NCBI RefSeq assembly: GCF_028710545.1
Contig: NZ_JAQTTX010000022.1
Location: forward strand, 1 to 44,834
Source: Halothiobacillus sp.
GTDB lineage: Bacteria; Pseudomonadota; Gammaproteobacteria; Halothiobacillales; Halothiobacillaceae
DNA length: 44,834 nucleotides
Reading direction: 5' to 3'
The position numbers were made by a program, and so were the translations under genes. Within the stretch, counting starts at the first letter, position 1. Each line of letters opens with the position of its first letter. Shown here one piece after another: positions 9,401-17,153 of the stretch. The notes under the pieces were generated by a model that saw only the letters and a program-made list of their open reading frames with translations, searched no databases and was not told the origin of the DNA.

Positions 9401-9482
9401 CAGCCACCAGCACCAACAGTAAAAACAACAACGAGCGTTGGTGGCGCAATACAAAGTGGGCCACCGCAGAATAAGACCTCAT
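6435..9482 (-). CDS. RND efflux pump, inner-membrane permease
   Basis: 1015 aa, the usual length for RND permeases. A first membrane helix (LLFLLLVLVAGGAFTAM) is followed by a large periplasmic porter domain, a helix bundle from about residue 333, a second periplasmic domain, and a final bundle. The proton-relay region in TM4 reads GLVIDDIIVMIEYL with the Asp pair D403-D404, as in the hydrophobe/amphiphile exporters (AcrB/MexB type). The DFG-type TM4 signature of heavy-metal exporters is absent, so a metal substrate is not indicated by this motif. Its start overlaps the adaptor stop by 4 nt (9479-9482). Transcription order is outer-membrane factor, adaptor, permease. An inverted-repeat element begins 3 bp after the stop. 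The substrate cannot be read from sequence. Confidence 0.93.
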   Translation of the reverse strand: MRSYSAVAHFVLRHQRSLLFLLLVLVAGGAFTAMTLPVALFPSLSFPRIVVAVDAGNRDAAQMVRTITKPVEQALRSVPGVQSVASNSNRGSADLDLRFAWGTDTARAALQTAAAMNSVLPSLPAGTAFRVHRENPTRFPVIAYSLTSDSQSQTDLRTLAQYTLAPLLSSIPGVRQVQIQGGALPEYHVLLDPERLKALNITTQEVVTALNSGQGQHAIGHMQTPNRLELLLTDGRLRDAAEIGQAVIRHSAAGNIRVADIATVVHSTVPNYQRITADGKPAVLMMIKQQLGGNTVAIAHAVSASLQDNAKLIPPGVVLKKWYDQSTLIIDSAQSVRDAIVLGILFAILILFLFLKNGRVTLVALLVVPAVMASTLILLKLFGLDFNIMTLGGMAAAVGLVIDDIIVMIEYLLHPKHTLRHPHLLHPLSEFTRPLVGSSMATIIIFAPLAFLDGVTGAFFKALSLTMASSLILSFLFTWLLVPILLNRLNIKPKPPTDMTMPQESMMTRTYRRLLFRLLRTPMLLLPVIVGLAAIGWVSLTHIPTGFMPEMNEGGFVLDYQTRPGQSLTETNRELMQVEALIRAMPEVKTLTRRTGAQLGGGLTEANQGDIFIELKSPAHQQKVMDRIATEIAHQVPGVTVQDLIQPMGDLIGDLTGSPRPVVIRLFGQSQQELQALAPKVAKAISGINGIKEVQNGLVIAGDTLEFHINRNKAAIADITPGAIVQQMGTLLGGTVATRLAEGEQVVGVRVITPTHLRATPQSLENMELTNTAGQPVRVGDVGHFVSITGTPEITRYNQKPMVAVSARISGRGFGGTIADVKKALAQPGILPQGVYYELSGLYQQQQIAFHGLMLVFATATALVFLALLFLYERFAISLSIISAPLMAVAGVFFGLWVTGQTLNITSLMGLTMIIGIVTEVAVFYFFEVGRIRSGPWGDRLIEAGVRRLRPTVMTSLAAILTLLPLALGIGQGSAMQQPLAIAIISGMIVQIPLALLVMPVIYRLMIRQRYALNH

Positions 9483-10585
9483 GGCTGAGCCCCGGTTGAC
9501 GGTTCGGCAATCAATGTCATGCCCGCCGCCACATTCGGCGCACCCGTGGCAACCACCATGTCACCCGCCTTCAAGGCGCCCGATTCGATGGGTTCGACCA
9601 CGCTATTCGCTTCAACCGTCGCGAGGACTCGCACCGGCACGGACACGGCCTTGTGCGCACGATCCAGCCAAATGCGCGGTTGGCCTTTGGTATCGGTTTG
9701 AATGGCCGCATGCGGCAATATCAACCCGGTGTGGCCCGGCAGTGTGAATTGCGCCGAGACGGCCTCACCCAGTACCCAATTTGGCGTATCGGTGGATTGA
9801 TTGCTTGGCAGGTGCAGATGAATCGGTTGGCGATTGCTGCCCGGCAAAACCATCGGATCAATGGCGGAGATTTGGGTTGCCTGCGGCGGTTGATTGCCAA
9901 AAATCGATTGCACCTTCACCCCATCACCGATGGTCAATTGCCGGGCCACGGCGGCGGGCACCGGGACTTTGATTTCCCATTGCCCGGCATCCACCGTGGC
10001 CAACAGGGGTTGATTGGCCGTAAATACGCCGCCCAATTGCACGGAAATGGTCTGCACCACACCCGCCCGCGACGCGGTCAAGGTGTGTTCAGGCTGCGTG
10101 GCACCGCTGGCAACCAGCGACTGCCAGTTCGCTTCGGCCAAGGCCAGGCCCTGTTCTGCCTGCGCCCAGTCCGCTTGTGTCGCCAGTTGGGATTTGAGCA
10201 TGACTTTGATTTGGGCCAGATGTTTGCGGGCAAACGCCAGATTGGCTTTTGCTTGCGCCACCTGCTGGCGTGTCTGGGCGCTGGTGCGCACTGTAAGCAA
10301 GGGCGCGTTTTTGCTGACCGTCGCGCCGGGCTGGACGAACAAGCGCGAAACTTGCCCCTCGAACGCGCAGCTTGTCACCCGAACCGCCGAAGGGATGGGC
10401 GCAATCTGCCCGGTAAATCGGGGTGTGGCTTGAAGCCGACCTTCAACGAGCGGTACGAGTTGAACGCGGATTTGCACGGGTTCGGTTGGCACGGTGTCGG
10501 CCGCATGCGCGGAAGTCAGAGCCGTGAGCGCCAGCAGGCCAATGAGCGTCCAGCGCGAAGCGGTGTAATTTAATAAAGAAAACAT
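9479..10585 (-). CDS. RND efflux periplasmic adaptor (membrane-fusion protein)
   Basis: 368 aa. Residues 1-29 are a signal peptide (LIGLLALTALTSAHA then ADT). The mature part has the HlyD/AcrA order: a biotinyl-lipoyl-like half motif around SCAFEGQVSRLFVQPGATVSKNAPLLTV, an alpha-helical hairpin (QVAQAKANLAFARKHLAQIK and following), the second lipoyl half around SRAGVVQTISVQLGGVFTANQPLLATV, then beta-barrel and membrane-proximal domains. It links the inner-membrane pump to the outer-membrane channel. It starts 3 bp after the stop of the outer-membrane factor gene and overlaps the permease start, so the three are one operon. No lipobox cysteine is present at the signal-peptide end. Confidence 0.92.
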   Translation of the reverse strand: MFSLLNYTASRWTLIGLLALTALTSAHAADTVPTEPVQIRVQLVPLVEGRLQATPRFTGQIAPIPSAVRVTSCAFEGQVSRLFVQPGATVSKNAPLLTVRTSAQTRQQVAQAKANLAFARKHLAQIKVMLKSQLATQADWAQAEQGLALAEANWQSLVASGATQPEHTLTASRAGVVQTISVQLGGVFTANQPLLATVDAGQWEIKVPVPAAVARQLTIGDGVKVQSIFGNQPPQATQISAIDPMVLPGSNRQPIHLHLPSNQSTDTPNWVLGEAVSAQFTLPGHTGLILPHAAIQTDTKGQPRIWLDRAHKAVSVPVRVLATVEANSVVEPIESGALKAGDMVVATGAPNVAAGMTLIAEPSTGAQP

Positions 10586-10588
10586 AGT

Positions 10589-11947
10589 TCAGTGTTCCGT
10601 GGGTGTCGGTGAATGGTTCGCGCCCGCGTTCGATGCGGGTAGAACGGCAGGATCGATGCCCACCAGCGCGGGCAGGGCATACTCGGCGCGTTGGCGTTCT
10701 GCGGCGTTCTGCAACAAGGCCAGACGTTGATTGACGACGGTTTGACGCAAGGTATCGACGGTATTGGCATTCACCAAACCCTGTGCCATTGCTTGCTCGG
10801 CTTGCGTCATCCGCCGGCGCAGCGCCGGTAGGTTCGCTTCAATCTCCTCGCGTGCGCGTTGCAGTTCGGCTTGTTTTTGCCGTAGCGCCGCGAAGTCACT
10901 GCGGATTTGCACCAAGCGATTTTGATATTGCTCTGCCGCCAGTTTCCGGCTGGTTTTCGCGACCGAAATCGCGTGGCGATTACCATCGAACGAAGGCAAC
11001 ACGAGATTGACGCCAACGCCAATGGTCTGCACCTTGGAGGTATCTTGCGCGCGGGTCAGCCCCAGGCTGATCGAGGGGAATTGATCGATCAGGGCTTGGC
11101 GATACTGCGCATCCTTCTCATCGATGGCCGCTTTGAGTGCCAGCACATCGGGGCGTTGGTCAATGGATGATGCATTGATTATCTGAGGAGAAAGCGCAGG
11201 TTGTGGTGGCTCGGTCAGCCGCAGTGCAGTATCGGCGGGCAACCCCAAAAGTTGCCGCAATTGGGCGCTGTCTTTAATCCGTTGCAGATTGGCCGCGTGC
11301 GCCATTTGCTGCCACTGCGCCACATTGGCCAACAGCAAGGCTTGCGTGTCGGCAGTGATCAGCCCCGCCTTTTCTGCCGCCGCATTCGCTGTGATCCGCT
11401 GATCGACCCATTGAATTTGGGTCTGCAGCAAGCGCGTCTGTTTTTGTAAATACCAAACATTCAGATATTGCTGCTGCACGGCGGCGGCCAGTTGCCACGC
11501 CTGCCAGCGATGATTCAGAATCGCCTGGCGCAAACGGGCCTGAATGGCTTGTTTGCGCGGAGCCTGTTTCAGCCAGAAACTCAAATCCTGACTCACCGAT
11601 AAGCTGAAGGCGTTAAACAGCCCTTGTTGCCAGGGATGATCCAGCGATAACCCCAGGCTCATCGGCGGCGGCACATTTGCCAAACCGGCCTGTTGGCGCG
11701 CCAGTGCCAGTTGGGTGTTACTTTCGATCAGCTGTGGATTGTGACTTAACGCAAAAAGCGTGGCGCTATCGAGTGTCCAGGCCTGCTTGGGCGGCGTGGG
11801 TGAGATGGGCATTCCTGCCGTATCTGGCAGCGGCTGATACTGGGCGCAGCCAACCAATGCGGCAAGCAAAATCAGCAAGGTGCCCGCTCGCGCTGCGGCA
11901 AGCCAACGATGCGTTGTCTGATTCGGCAATTGTGATTCTAAAAACAT
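10589..11947 (-). CDS. TolC/OprM-family outer-membrane efflux lipoprotein
   Basis: 452 aa from ATG 11947, preceded by GAAGGGA; a frame open to 11998 adds 17 residues without a ribosome site. The N-terminus has a lipoprotein signal ending in LAALVGC, so Cys is probably lipidated. The remainder is the double outer-membrane efflux protein repeat with long coiled-coil helices rich in Ala, Gln and Leu (for example LATQ/QTQIQWVDQRITANAAAEKAGLI and RREEIEANLPALRR-like stretches) and the SLGL beta-strand segments typical of the family. It forms the trimeric outer-membrane duct of the tripartite pump encoded with the two following genes. Its 5' end faces the response regulator across a 135-bp divergent intergenic region. 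Confidence 0.9.
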   Translation of the reverse strand: MFLESQLPNQTTHRWLAAARAGTLLILLAALVGCAQYQPLPDTAGMPISPTPPKQAWTLDSATLFALSHNPQLIESNTQLALARQQAGLANVPPPMSLGLSLDHPWQQGLFNAFSLSVSQDLSFWLKQAPRKQAIQARLRQAILNHRWQAWQLAAAVQQQYLNVWYLQKQTRLLQTQIQWVDQRITANAAAEKAGLITADTQALLLANVAQWQQMAHAANLQRIKDSAQLRQLLGLPADTALRLTEPPQPALSPQIINASSIDQRPDVLALKAAIDEKDAQYRQALIDQFPSISLGLTRAQDTSKVQTIGVGVNLVLPSFDGNRHAISVAKTSRKLAAEQYQNRLVQIRSDFAALRQKQAELQRAREEIEANLPALRRRMTQAEQAMAQGLVNANTVDTLRQTVVNQRLALLQNAAERQRAEYALPALVGIDPAVLPASNAGANHSPTPTEH

Positions 11948-12082
11948 AAATCCCTTCTCACTTTTAGGCACGGGGATGAGCCTTAATGACCACATCATAA
12001 TGGCTTACGCCTTTGGAGCGAATGAACGCCACATGACCAAAATTTCATCTTTCAGGTCACATGGCTGTTTTAGAATAAGCGC
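11948..12082. promoter_or_regulatory. Divergent promoter region between efflux operon and two-component genes
   Basis: This 135-bp gap must hold promoters for both directions. On the plus strand TAGAAT (12071-12076) is a plausible -10 box, which would place the transcript start at or next to the ATG at 12083. TTCATC and TTTCAG in 12044-12055 are near-direct repeats at a spacing of about 7 bases, the kind of layout OmpR-family regulators bind, so autoregulation and control of the pump are reasonable inferences. GGTCA occurs as inverted half sites at about 12035 and 12055. No clear -35 box was found. Confidence 0.35.
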
Positions 12083-12763
12083 ATGAAACTACTACTGGTT
12101 GAAGATGATGTGCAGGCGGCGGCCTACCTCGCCAAGGGGCTTGAGGAAAGCGGACACTCGGTGGATCGGGCGGAAAACGGCACCGATGGCCTGCATCTGG
12201 CCATGACGGGCGAATACGATGCCTTGATCGTCGATCGCATGTTGCCGGGCTTGGATGGCCTATCACTGATCGCCGCCTACCGCGCGGCGGGCAGGGCAAC
12301 GCCAGTACTTATCTTGTCTGCGCGCGGGGAAGTCGATGACCGCGTGACCGGGCTCAAGGCCGGTGGCGATGATTACCTCACCAAACCCTACGCGTTCTCC
12401 GAATTGCTGGCCCGGATCGAGGCACTCACCCGACGGATGCAAACGCGCGATTCGAGCGATACGCTGGCGGTGGCCGATCTCGTCCTTGATCGGGTGCGGC
12501 ATAAGGTCACGCGTCGCGATCAACCGATCCTGTTGCAGCCGCGTGAATTTCGACTGCTGGATTACTTGATGCGCCACGCCGGACAGGTCGTCACGCGAAC
12601 CATGCTGCTCGAACAGGTCTGGGGCTACCATTTCGACCCGCAAACCAATGTGATCGATGTGCATATTTCAAGGCTGCGCAGCAAAATTGATCGGGATTTC
12701 GATACGCCGCTGTTGCACACCGTGCGCGGTGCGGGTTATGTGCTCAGCGATGCGCCTGTCTGA
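12083..12763 (+). CDS. OmpR/PhoB-family response regulator
   Basis: 226 aa. Residues 1-115 are a receiver domain: KLLLVEDDVQAA with the acidic pocket, phosphoacceptor D51 in ALIVDRMLPGLDG, and the Lys of DDYLTKPYAFSELLARIEAL. Residues about 128-222 are a winged-helix DNA-binding domain (LQPREFRLLDYLMRHAGQVV, HISRLRSKIDRDF, VRGAGYVL). It resembles the CusR/QseB/PmrA-like group. Its 3' end overlaps the sensor kinase start by 14 nt. Divergence from the pump operon and the flanking PepSY genes suggests it controls them, which is inference. No Shine-Dalgarno sequence is visible before the ATG, and the likely -10 box is only 12 bp upstream. Confidence 0.93.
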   Translation: MKLLLVEDDVQAAAYLAKGLEESGHSVDRAENGTDGLHLAMTGEYDALIVDRMLPGLDGLSLIAAYRAAGRATPVLILSARGEVDDRVTGLKAGGDDYLTKPYAFSELLARIEALTRRMQTRDSSDTLAVADLVLDRVRHKVTRRDQPILLQPREFRLLDYLMRHAGQVVTRTMLLEQVWGYHFDPQTNVIDVHISRLRSKIDRDFDTPLLHTVRGAGYVLSDAPV

Positions 12764-14201
12764 ACTTATCCGCCAGCCCGGCATGATCTGGCGGCGGTTT
12801 CGGCGCCTGTTGCGCACCAGCGTCTTCCGGCTGGCTTTGTTATTCGCCATTGCGTTCAGCGTGGTGGTCGGCGTATCTCTGGCCGGGGTGTACTGGCTGT
12901 CCACTCAATATATCGTCGGGCAAATCGATGTGAATTTGCAGGACGAACTGACCCAGTTACGCGGCGATATCGGTGAGGGTAATAGTAAGGACAGCAGTGA
13001 GGGCCTGATCGGGCAAATTCGGGAGCGGGTCTCGCAAAACGATAAAAGCAGCCGCCTATATCTCTTGGTTGATGCCAATCGGCATATTCTGGCGGGCAAC
13101 CTTTTGGGGTGGCCCAAGGATTTGACCTGTGGCGAGCCGGCTGAATTCAGCGACCAAAGCGACATCGTGCCGAAAAACCGACAGGCGGAAGATTCGGACA
13201 TCCGCGTGCGCGCCCTGAGTACGCAGCTCCCAGATGGGCGCTGTCTCTTGGTTGGACAAGCGATGATCGAAGAGGAAGGATTCACCGACCACACCGGTTA
13301 TCTTTTGACCTGGGCCTTGGGCATCATCACCTTGTTTTCCTTGGCTGGCGGCGGCTGGATGGGGCTTGCCGTGTTGCGCCGCATCGACACCATCACCCAT
13401 ACCGCAACGCAGATCATGGCCGGGGAATTTTCCCGTCGCATTCCCGATGAAGGCAAAGGCGATGAGTTCTCGGATCTTTCCGCCCGGCTCAATCAAATGC
13501 TCGATCGCATCGACGAACTCATGGCCGGGATGCGGAGTGTCACCGACAACATTGCCCATGATTTACGCAGTCCGCTCACCCGGTTGCGCAACCGACTGGA
13601 AATATCCTTAACCCATGATCGCCCCGCCGATGAGTACCGCGAGGTGATGCAGCAAACCATGGACGACGCCGATCAACTCCTCGCACTGTTCAATACCCTG
13701 ATCGCCATCGCCCAGGCGGAAGCCGGTGTGCGACGGGAAGTATTTACGACGGTAGATTTCAGCAGCCTTCTGCTCGATTTGGTTGATTTTTACCAGTTGG
13801 CGGCGGAGGATCGAGGCATTCATCTCAGCGCACAGATTCAACCGGGCATTACCCGCCTGGCCAGCCAAGGGCTGCTGACCCAAATCGTGGTCAATTTGCT
13901 GGAAAACGCCCTCAATCACATCCCCGCTGGATCAAAAGTAGCCGTTACACTCGCCCAGCAGGATAAAACCATCACACTCACCATCGCAGATAACGGGCCG
14001 GGTATCCCCAACCCTGCCGACCGTTTGCGCGTGCTGGAACGGTTTGTCCGGCTGGATACGGCGCGCAGCTCGCCCGGCAGTGGGTTAGGGCTTGCCTTGG
14101 TGCGCGCGGCCATGCACGAACACGGCGGTACCGTCGAACTGCAAGATAATCATCCGGGCCTGAAGGTCGTGCTGACTTTCCCTTGCCAGACGGAATTGTA
14201 G
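12750..14201 (+). CDS. Sensor histidine kinase of the divergent two-component system
   Basis: 483 aa from ATG 12750, which overlaps the regulator stop in ATGCGCCTGTCTGA; longer in-frame starts lie inside the regulator gene and are less likely. Two membrane helices (about residues 28-52 and 183-206) enclose a periplasmic sensor domain of about 130 residues with two cysteines (TCGEP and GRCLLVG). A HAMP linker follows (RRIDTITHTATQIMAGEFSRRI), then the HisKA domain with phosphorylated H270 in DNIAHDLRSPLTRLRN, and the ATPase domain with NLLENALNH (N box), DNGPGIP (G1) and GSGLGLALVRA (G2). All catalytic motifs are intact. The signal is unknown. The partner regulator is encoded immediately upstream. 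Confidence 0.93.
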   Translation: MRLSELIRQPGMIWRRFRRLLRTSVFRLALLFAIAFSVVVGVSLAGVYWLSTQYIVGQIDVNLQDELTQLRGDIGEGNSKDSSEGLIGQIRERVSQNDKSSRLYLLVDANRHILAGNLLGWPKDLTCGEPAEFSDQSDIVPKNRQAEDSDIRVRALSTQLPDGRCLLVGQAMIEEEGFTDHTGYLLTWALGIITLFSLAGGGWMGLAVLRRIDTITHTATQIMAGEFSRRIPDEGKGDEFSDLSARLNQMLDRIDELMAGMRSVTDNIAHDLRSPLTRLRNRLEISLTHDRPADEYREVMQQTMDDADQLLALFNTLIAIAQAEAGVRREVFTTVDFSSLLLDLVDFYQLAAEDRGIHLSAQIQPGITRLASQGLLTQIVVNLLENALNHIPAGSKVAVTLAQQDKTITLTIADNGPGIPNPADRLRVLERFVRLDTARSSPGSGLGLALVRAAMHEHGGTVELQDNHPGLKVVLTFPCQTEL

Positions 14202-14435
14202 GAAATCCCCAGCAGATTCTTCCGGTACCTTCCGGCTGCTATTCCATTCCGATCGCTTGCGCGATTGATTTGGATACCGTATCCCTGTGGTGGCCTCAAG
14301 TAAGCGTTATCGGTTCCGATATCGGATTACCAAGTCTTCATGTTCCGGTCACCTTGTGGATAAGTGCCCCTTGTTAAGGTGATCCTGTATCAACGAAGTC
14401 GTTGATCACCACCTGAAACCAATGAGGTACGTATC
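14202..14435 (+). promoter_or_regulatory. Upstream region of the second PepSY gene with an inverted repeat
   Basis: This 234-bp gap holds no gene. TCACCTT (14349-14355) and AAGGTGA (14376-14382) form a 7-bp inverted repeat spaced by 20 bp, about 55 bp before the PepSY start, and could be an operator. The ribosome site GAGGT (14423-14427) is well placed for the ATG at 14436. No confident -35/-10 pair was found. Confidence 0.25.
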
Positions 14436-14750
14436 ATGAAATCACGTTATATCATCGCAACCATCACCGGCGTCAGCCTTTCGCTGATGGGCATTGTCGG
14501 CGCGCAGGCCTATAGCGGAGAAAACCTCGCCAAGCACGCAAAGATCACCATGACTGAAGCCCAGGGCATCGCCCTGAAAGCACGCCCGGGGACAATCGCT
14601 GACGAGGAGCTGGAAAAAGAGAAGGGCGGTAGCGGGTTGCGGTATTCTTTCGATATCAAAGGGACAGACAAGGTTGTCTATGAAGTTGGCGTCGATGCCC
14701 AGACAGGTTCTGTGCTCGAAAACGACAAGGAAAGTTCGCATCCCGATTAA
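14436..14750 (+). CDS. Small periplasmic PepSY-domain protein (copy 2)
   Basis: 104 aa with a clear ribosome site (GAGGT, 8 bp before ATG). Residues 1-25 are a signal peptide (ATITGVSLSLMGIVGAQAY). The rest is one PepSY domain closely similar to the protein at 5797-6153: ITMTEAQGIALKARPGTIAD, then EELEKEKGGSGLRYSFDI, then VYEVGVDAQTGSVLEND. It lacks the long His/Asp-rich tail of copy 1. It follows the sensor kinase on the same strand after 234 bp and is closed by a good intrinsic terminator, so it is probably a separate unit. Its position beside a two-component system suggests a periplasmic accessory or a regulated target, which is inference. Confidence 0.87.
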   Translation: MKSRYIIATITGVSLSLMGIVGAQAYSGENLAKHAKITMTEAQGIALKARPGTIADEELEKEKGGSGLRYSFDIKGTDKVVYEVGVDAQTGSVLENDKESSHPD

Positions 14751-14780
14751 CATTCGGACCGTGTCTTGAGTTAAAAATGA

Positions 14781-14821
14781 TCCGGCTCTCAACAGAAGCT
14801 CTGTTGCGGCCGGATTTTTTT
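14781..14821 (+). terminator. Rho-independent terminator after the second PepSY gene
   Basis: TCCGGC (14781-14786) pairs with GCCGGA (14809-14814), enclosing CAACAG and CTGTTG (14790-14806 region), followed by seven T (14815-14821). A GC-rich two-part stem followed by a T run is the classic form. It lies 31 bp after the PepSY stop. Confidence 0.88.
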
Positions 14822-14936
14822 CTGATCTGCTTCGGTAAGCCTGAGCGTAATCGAAGCACAATATGACTTTCTTCACCGTAGATTAGATTCTTCCACCACT
14901 ACGTCGATATAAGCCGTAGGAATACTGGAAATTAAT

Positions 14937-17051
14937 GTGTTAGATCAGTGGTTGCAATCCTTGATGCCTTTTATCCAGCACTTGAGTGGCTGGATTTACT
15001 GGATCGCCTTTTTGGCAGCGCTCGTCGAAACGGTGCTGGTTGTCGGGTTGTTTCTGCCCGGATCTACCTTGCTGTTGTTGTTGGGGGCTTTGTCCGCAGG
15101 CAGCGGAGGCCCGAGTTTCCTCTGGCTGTTTATTTTCGCCGTGGCCGGTGCGACGCTGGGCGATAACGTCAATTACACGCTCGGTCGACGCTATGGGCGT
15201 CGCTGGACAGAAAACGGGCTTTGGTTGCTTCGCCGCGAGCACATCGAGAAGGCGCACGAATTTTTTTCAAAGCATGGTGGGAAAAGTGTCTTTTTCGCAC
15301 GATTCATTCCCAGTCTGAAAGAGGTTGCGCCCTTTGTGGCGGGCACCGTCGGCATGTCGCGTGGCTGGTTTTTTATCTGGAATCTGCTCGGCGCCCTGGG
15401 TTGGGGGCTGCAGTGGGTTGGCGCGGGCTACGTGTTCGCGCGTTCCCTGACGCTGGCGCAGCAATGGATGTCACGGGCCGGATTGGGCGCGGCGTTACTT
15501 GCGATTTTGGTTCTACTTTTTTGGTATCTGCGGCGCTGGATGCTACGCAATGGCCCGGCCTGGTGGGCTGCCGTCGTTTCTGTATCACATGCACTGGCAA
15601 AGACCCTACGCGAGAACCCGGAATTAGTAGCCAGGGTGCGGGCGCATCCGCGTCTGTTCGGGTTTCTTGGAGCACGCCTGAACCGTCAACAGTTCACCGG
15701 TCTTCCACTTACCCTGTTCGGCGTGGCATTCCTCTATCTTTTGCTGCTGTTCGGTGGCCTTGTCGAAGATCTGATCGTGTCCGACCCAATTGTCGCCCTG
15801 GATCACAGCGTGGCCGAGGTCATGGTCGCGCTACGCACCCCCGCGTGGGAGACGGCTGCGATGTGGGTGAGCAATATCGGGGTTTGGCAGGTCGTCGTGG
15901 CCATTCTTCTGGTTTCGAGCATTTGGCTGTGGTTGTCGCGGCGACGATTTTACCTACTGCCGCTTTTGATCTCGGTGAGTGGCAGCACCTTGTTTGCCTT
16001 TGCTGGCAAATGGGCACTTCATCGCCCTCGCCCACTTGAAGCCGCCGTGCATGAGGCGAGTTACGCCTTCCCGAGTGGGCACGCTCTGATTTCGATCAGT
16101 TTGTTCGGCTTTCTGGCCTATATCTGGCTTCGGGAGATATCGAGCTGGCCCATGAGGGTCAATATTTTTTTCGCCTGGCTGCTCCTGGCCTTGGCGATTG
16201 GGCTGAGTCGTATCGTTCTTGGCGTGCATTTCCCAAGCGATGTGCTGGGGGGCTACTTGCTTGGCGGGCTTTGGTTGCTGGTGGCCATTGTTTGGGCTGA
16301 ATGGACACGAACTCGCATCGAGCAGTCGCAAACACGTAGCATGCCGTTCGCGTTGCCTTTGGCGTTGGTATTCGTGGGTGCGGTGTATTCAGGGGTGTTG
16401 CTGGCGCCTGCCCGAACCCCACCCGTTCCGATTCCGGAAGCATCCATATCGCAGTTATTGCCCCAACAGGCGGAAAGCTTTCTTGAGACTCATCTGCCGC
16501 ATTATGTTCGCGGTACGCTGGGAGCACGGGTGCAGCCACTGTCCGTCGCGTTGCTTGTCGGGGATGAGGCAGGGCTGCGCGATGCGTTGCACACCGACGG
16601 ATGGACGCAGGCAAGTCCGATCGGCGCATCGGCATTATTAAAACTGGCTCGCGAAGGGCTCGACGATCTGCAGGCACCATCTGTTCCTCTTTTCTGGAAC
16701 AACGAGTTGTATACGCTTGCTTACAACAGACATATACAGACGTCAAAACAGACTGAGATGCTGTCACTGCTACTTTGGAAGACGTCCTATCGAAATGCGG
16801 CGGGGGAGACATTGTGGGTGGGCATCGTCCGTGCCTATTGGGGGATGCACTGGTATCCGGCCCGGCGGCTGTCACCTGATCTTGATGCTGCCCGTGAACA
16901 AGCCCTGATGGACTTTCAGATGCAAGGATGTCTGGTTTCGACCAAACGTCTGCCGTGGGTTGCACCTCAAATCGGGCAAACCTTCACCGAAGATGAGTTT
17001 TTTACCCGAGGCGATCTGGTTTTTTCACGTTTCGACTCTCGTTGTCGGTAA
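14937..17051 (+). CDS. DedA-PAP2-LssY fusion membrane protein
   Basis: 704 aa from a GTG at 14937; an ATG at 14964 is an alternative, and the ribosome site is weak (GGAA). Residues about 1-200 are a DedA/VTT domain (LVVGLFLPGSTLLLLLGALS, GDNVNYTLGRRYGRR, FFARFIPSLKEVAPFVAG), a family now linked to lipid scrambling or transport across the membrane. Residues about 265-450 are a PAP2 phosphatase with all three catalytic motifs: KWALHRPRP, PSGH, and SRIVLGVHFPSDVLGG. Residues about 530-700 fit the LssY C-terminal domain. Joined DedA and PAP2 units suggest moving and dephosphorylating a lipid such as undecaprenyl or phosphatidic acid phosphate, but the substrate is unknown. It stands alone between the PepSY terminator and a small acidic gene. 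Confidence 0.9.
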   Translation: MLDQWLQSLMPFIQHLSGWIYWIAFLAALVETVLVVGLFLPGSTLLLLLGALSAGSGGPSFLWLFIFAVAGATLGDNVNYTLGRRYGRRWTENGLWLLRREHIEKAHEFFSKHGGKSVFFARFIPSLKEVAPFVAGTVGMSRGWFFIWNLLGALGWGLQWVGAGYVFARSLTLAQQWMSRAGLGAALLAILVLLFWYLRRWMLRNGPAWWAAVVSVSHALAKTLRENPELVARVRAHPRLFGFLGARLNRQQFTGLPLTLFGVAFLYLLLLFGGLVEDLIVSDPIVALDHSVAEVMVALRTPAWETAAMWVSNIGVWQVVVAILLVSSIWLWLSRRRFYLLPLLISVSGSTLFAFAGKWALHRPRPLEAAVHEASYAFPSGHALISISLFGFLAYIWLREISSWPMRVNIFFAWLLLALAIGLSRIVLGVHFPSDVLGGYLLGGLWLLVAIVWAEWTRTRIEQSQTRSMPFALPLALVFVGAVYSGVLLAPARTPPVPIPEASISQLLPQQAESFLETHLPHYVRGTLGARVQPLSVALLVGDEAGLRDALHTDGWTQASPIGASALLKLAREGLDDLQAPSVPLFWNNELYTLAYNRHIQTSKQTEMLSLLLWKTSYRNAAGETLWVGIVRAYWGMHWYPARRLSPDLDAAREQALMDFQMQGCLVSTKRLPWVAPQIGQTFTEDEFFTRGDLVFSRFDSRCR

Positions 17052-17153
17052 GTCGTGCGTGCACGAGGGCAAAATATCCGAAACGCGCCCACCGCGTACT
17101 GCATATGTCTGTTGCATAATGATCCTCCACACTATTCGGACGAGGATTTGCCA

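Noticed and set aside
6435..9482. RND pump as a CzcA/CusA-type heavy-metal exporter
   Set aside because: The TM4 region reads GLVIDDIIVMIE, the pattern of hydrophobe or drug exporters, not the DFG-type signature of metal exporters.
12657..12749. Longer N-terminus for the sensor kinase
   Set aside because: It would overlap the response regulator by over 100 bp; ATG 12750 gives the usual short overlap and places the first membrane helix normally.
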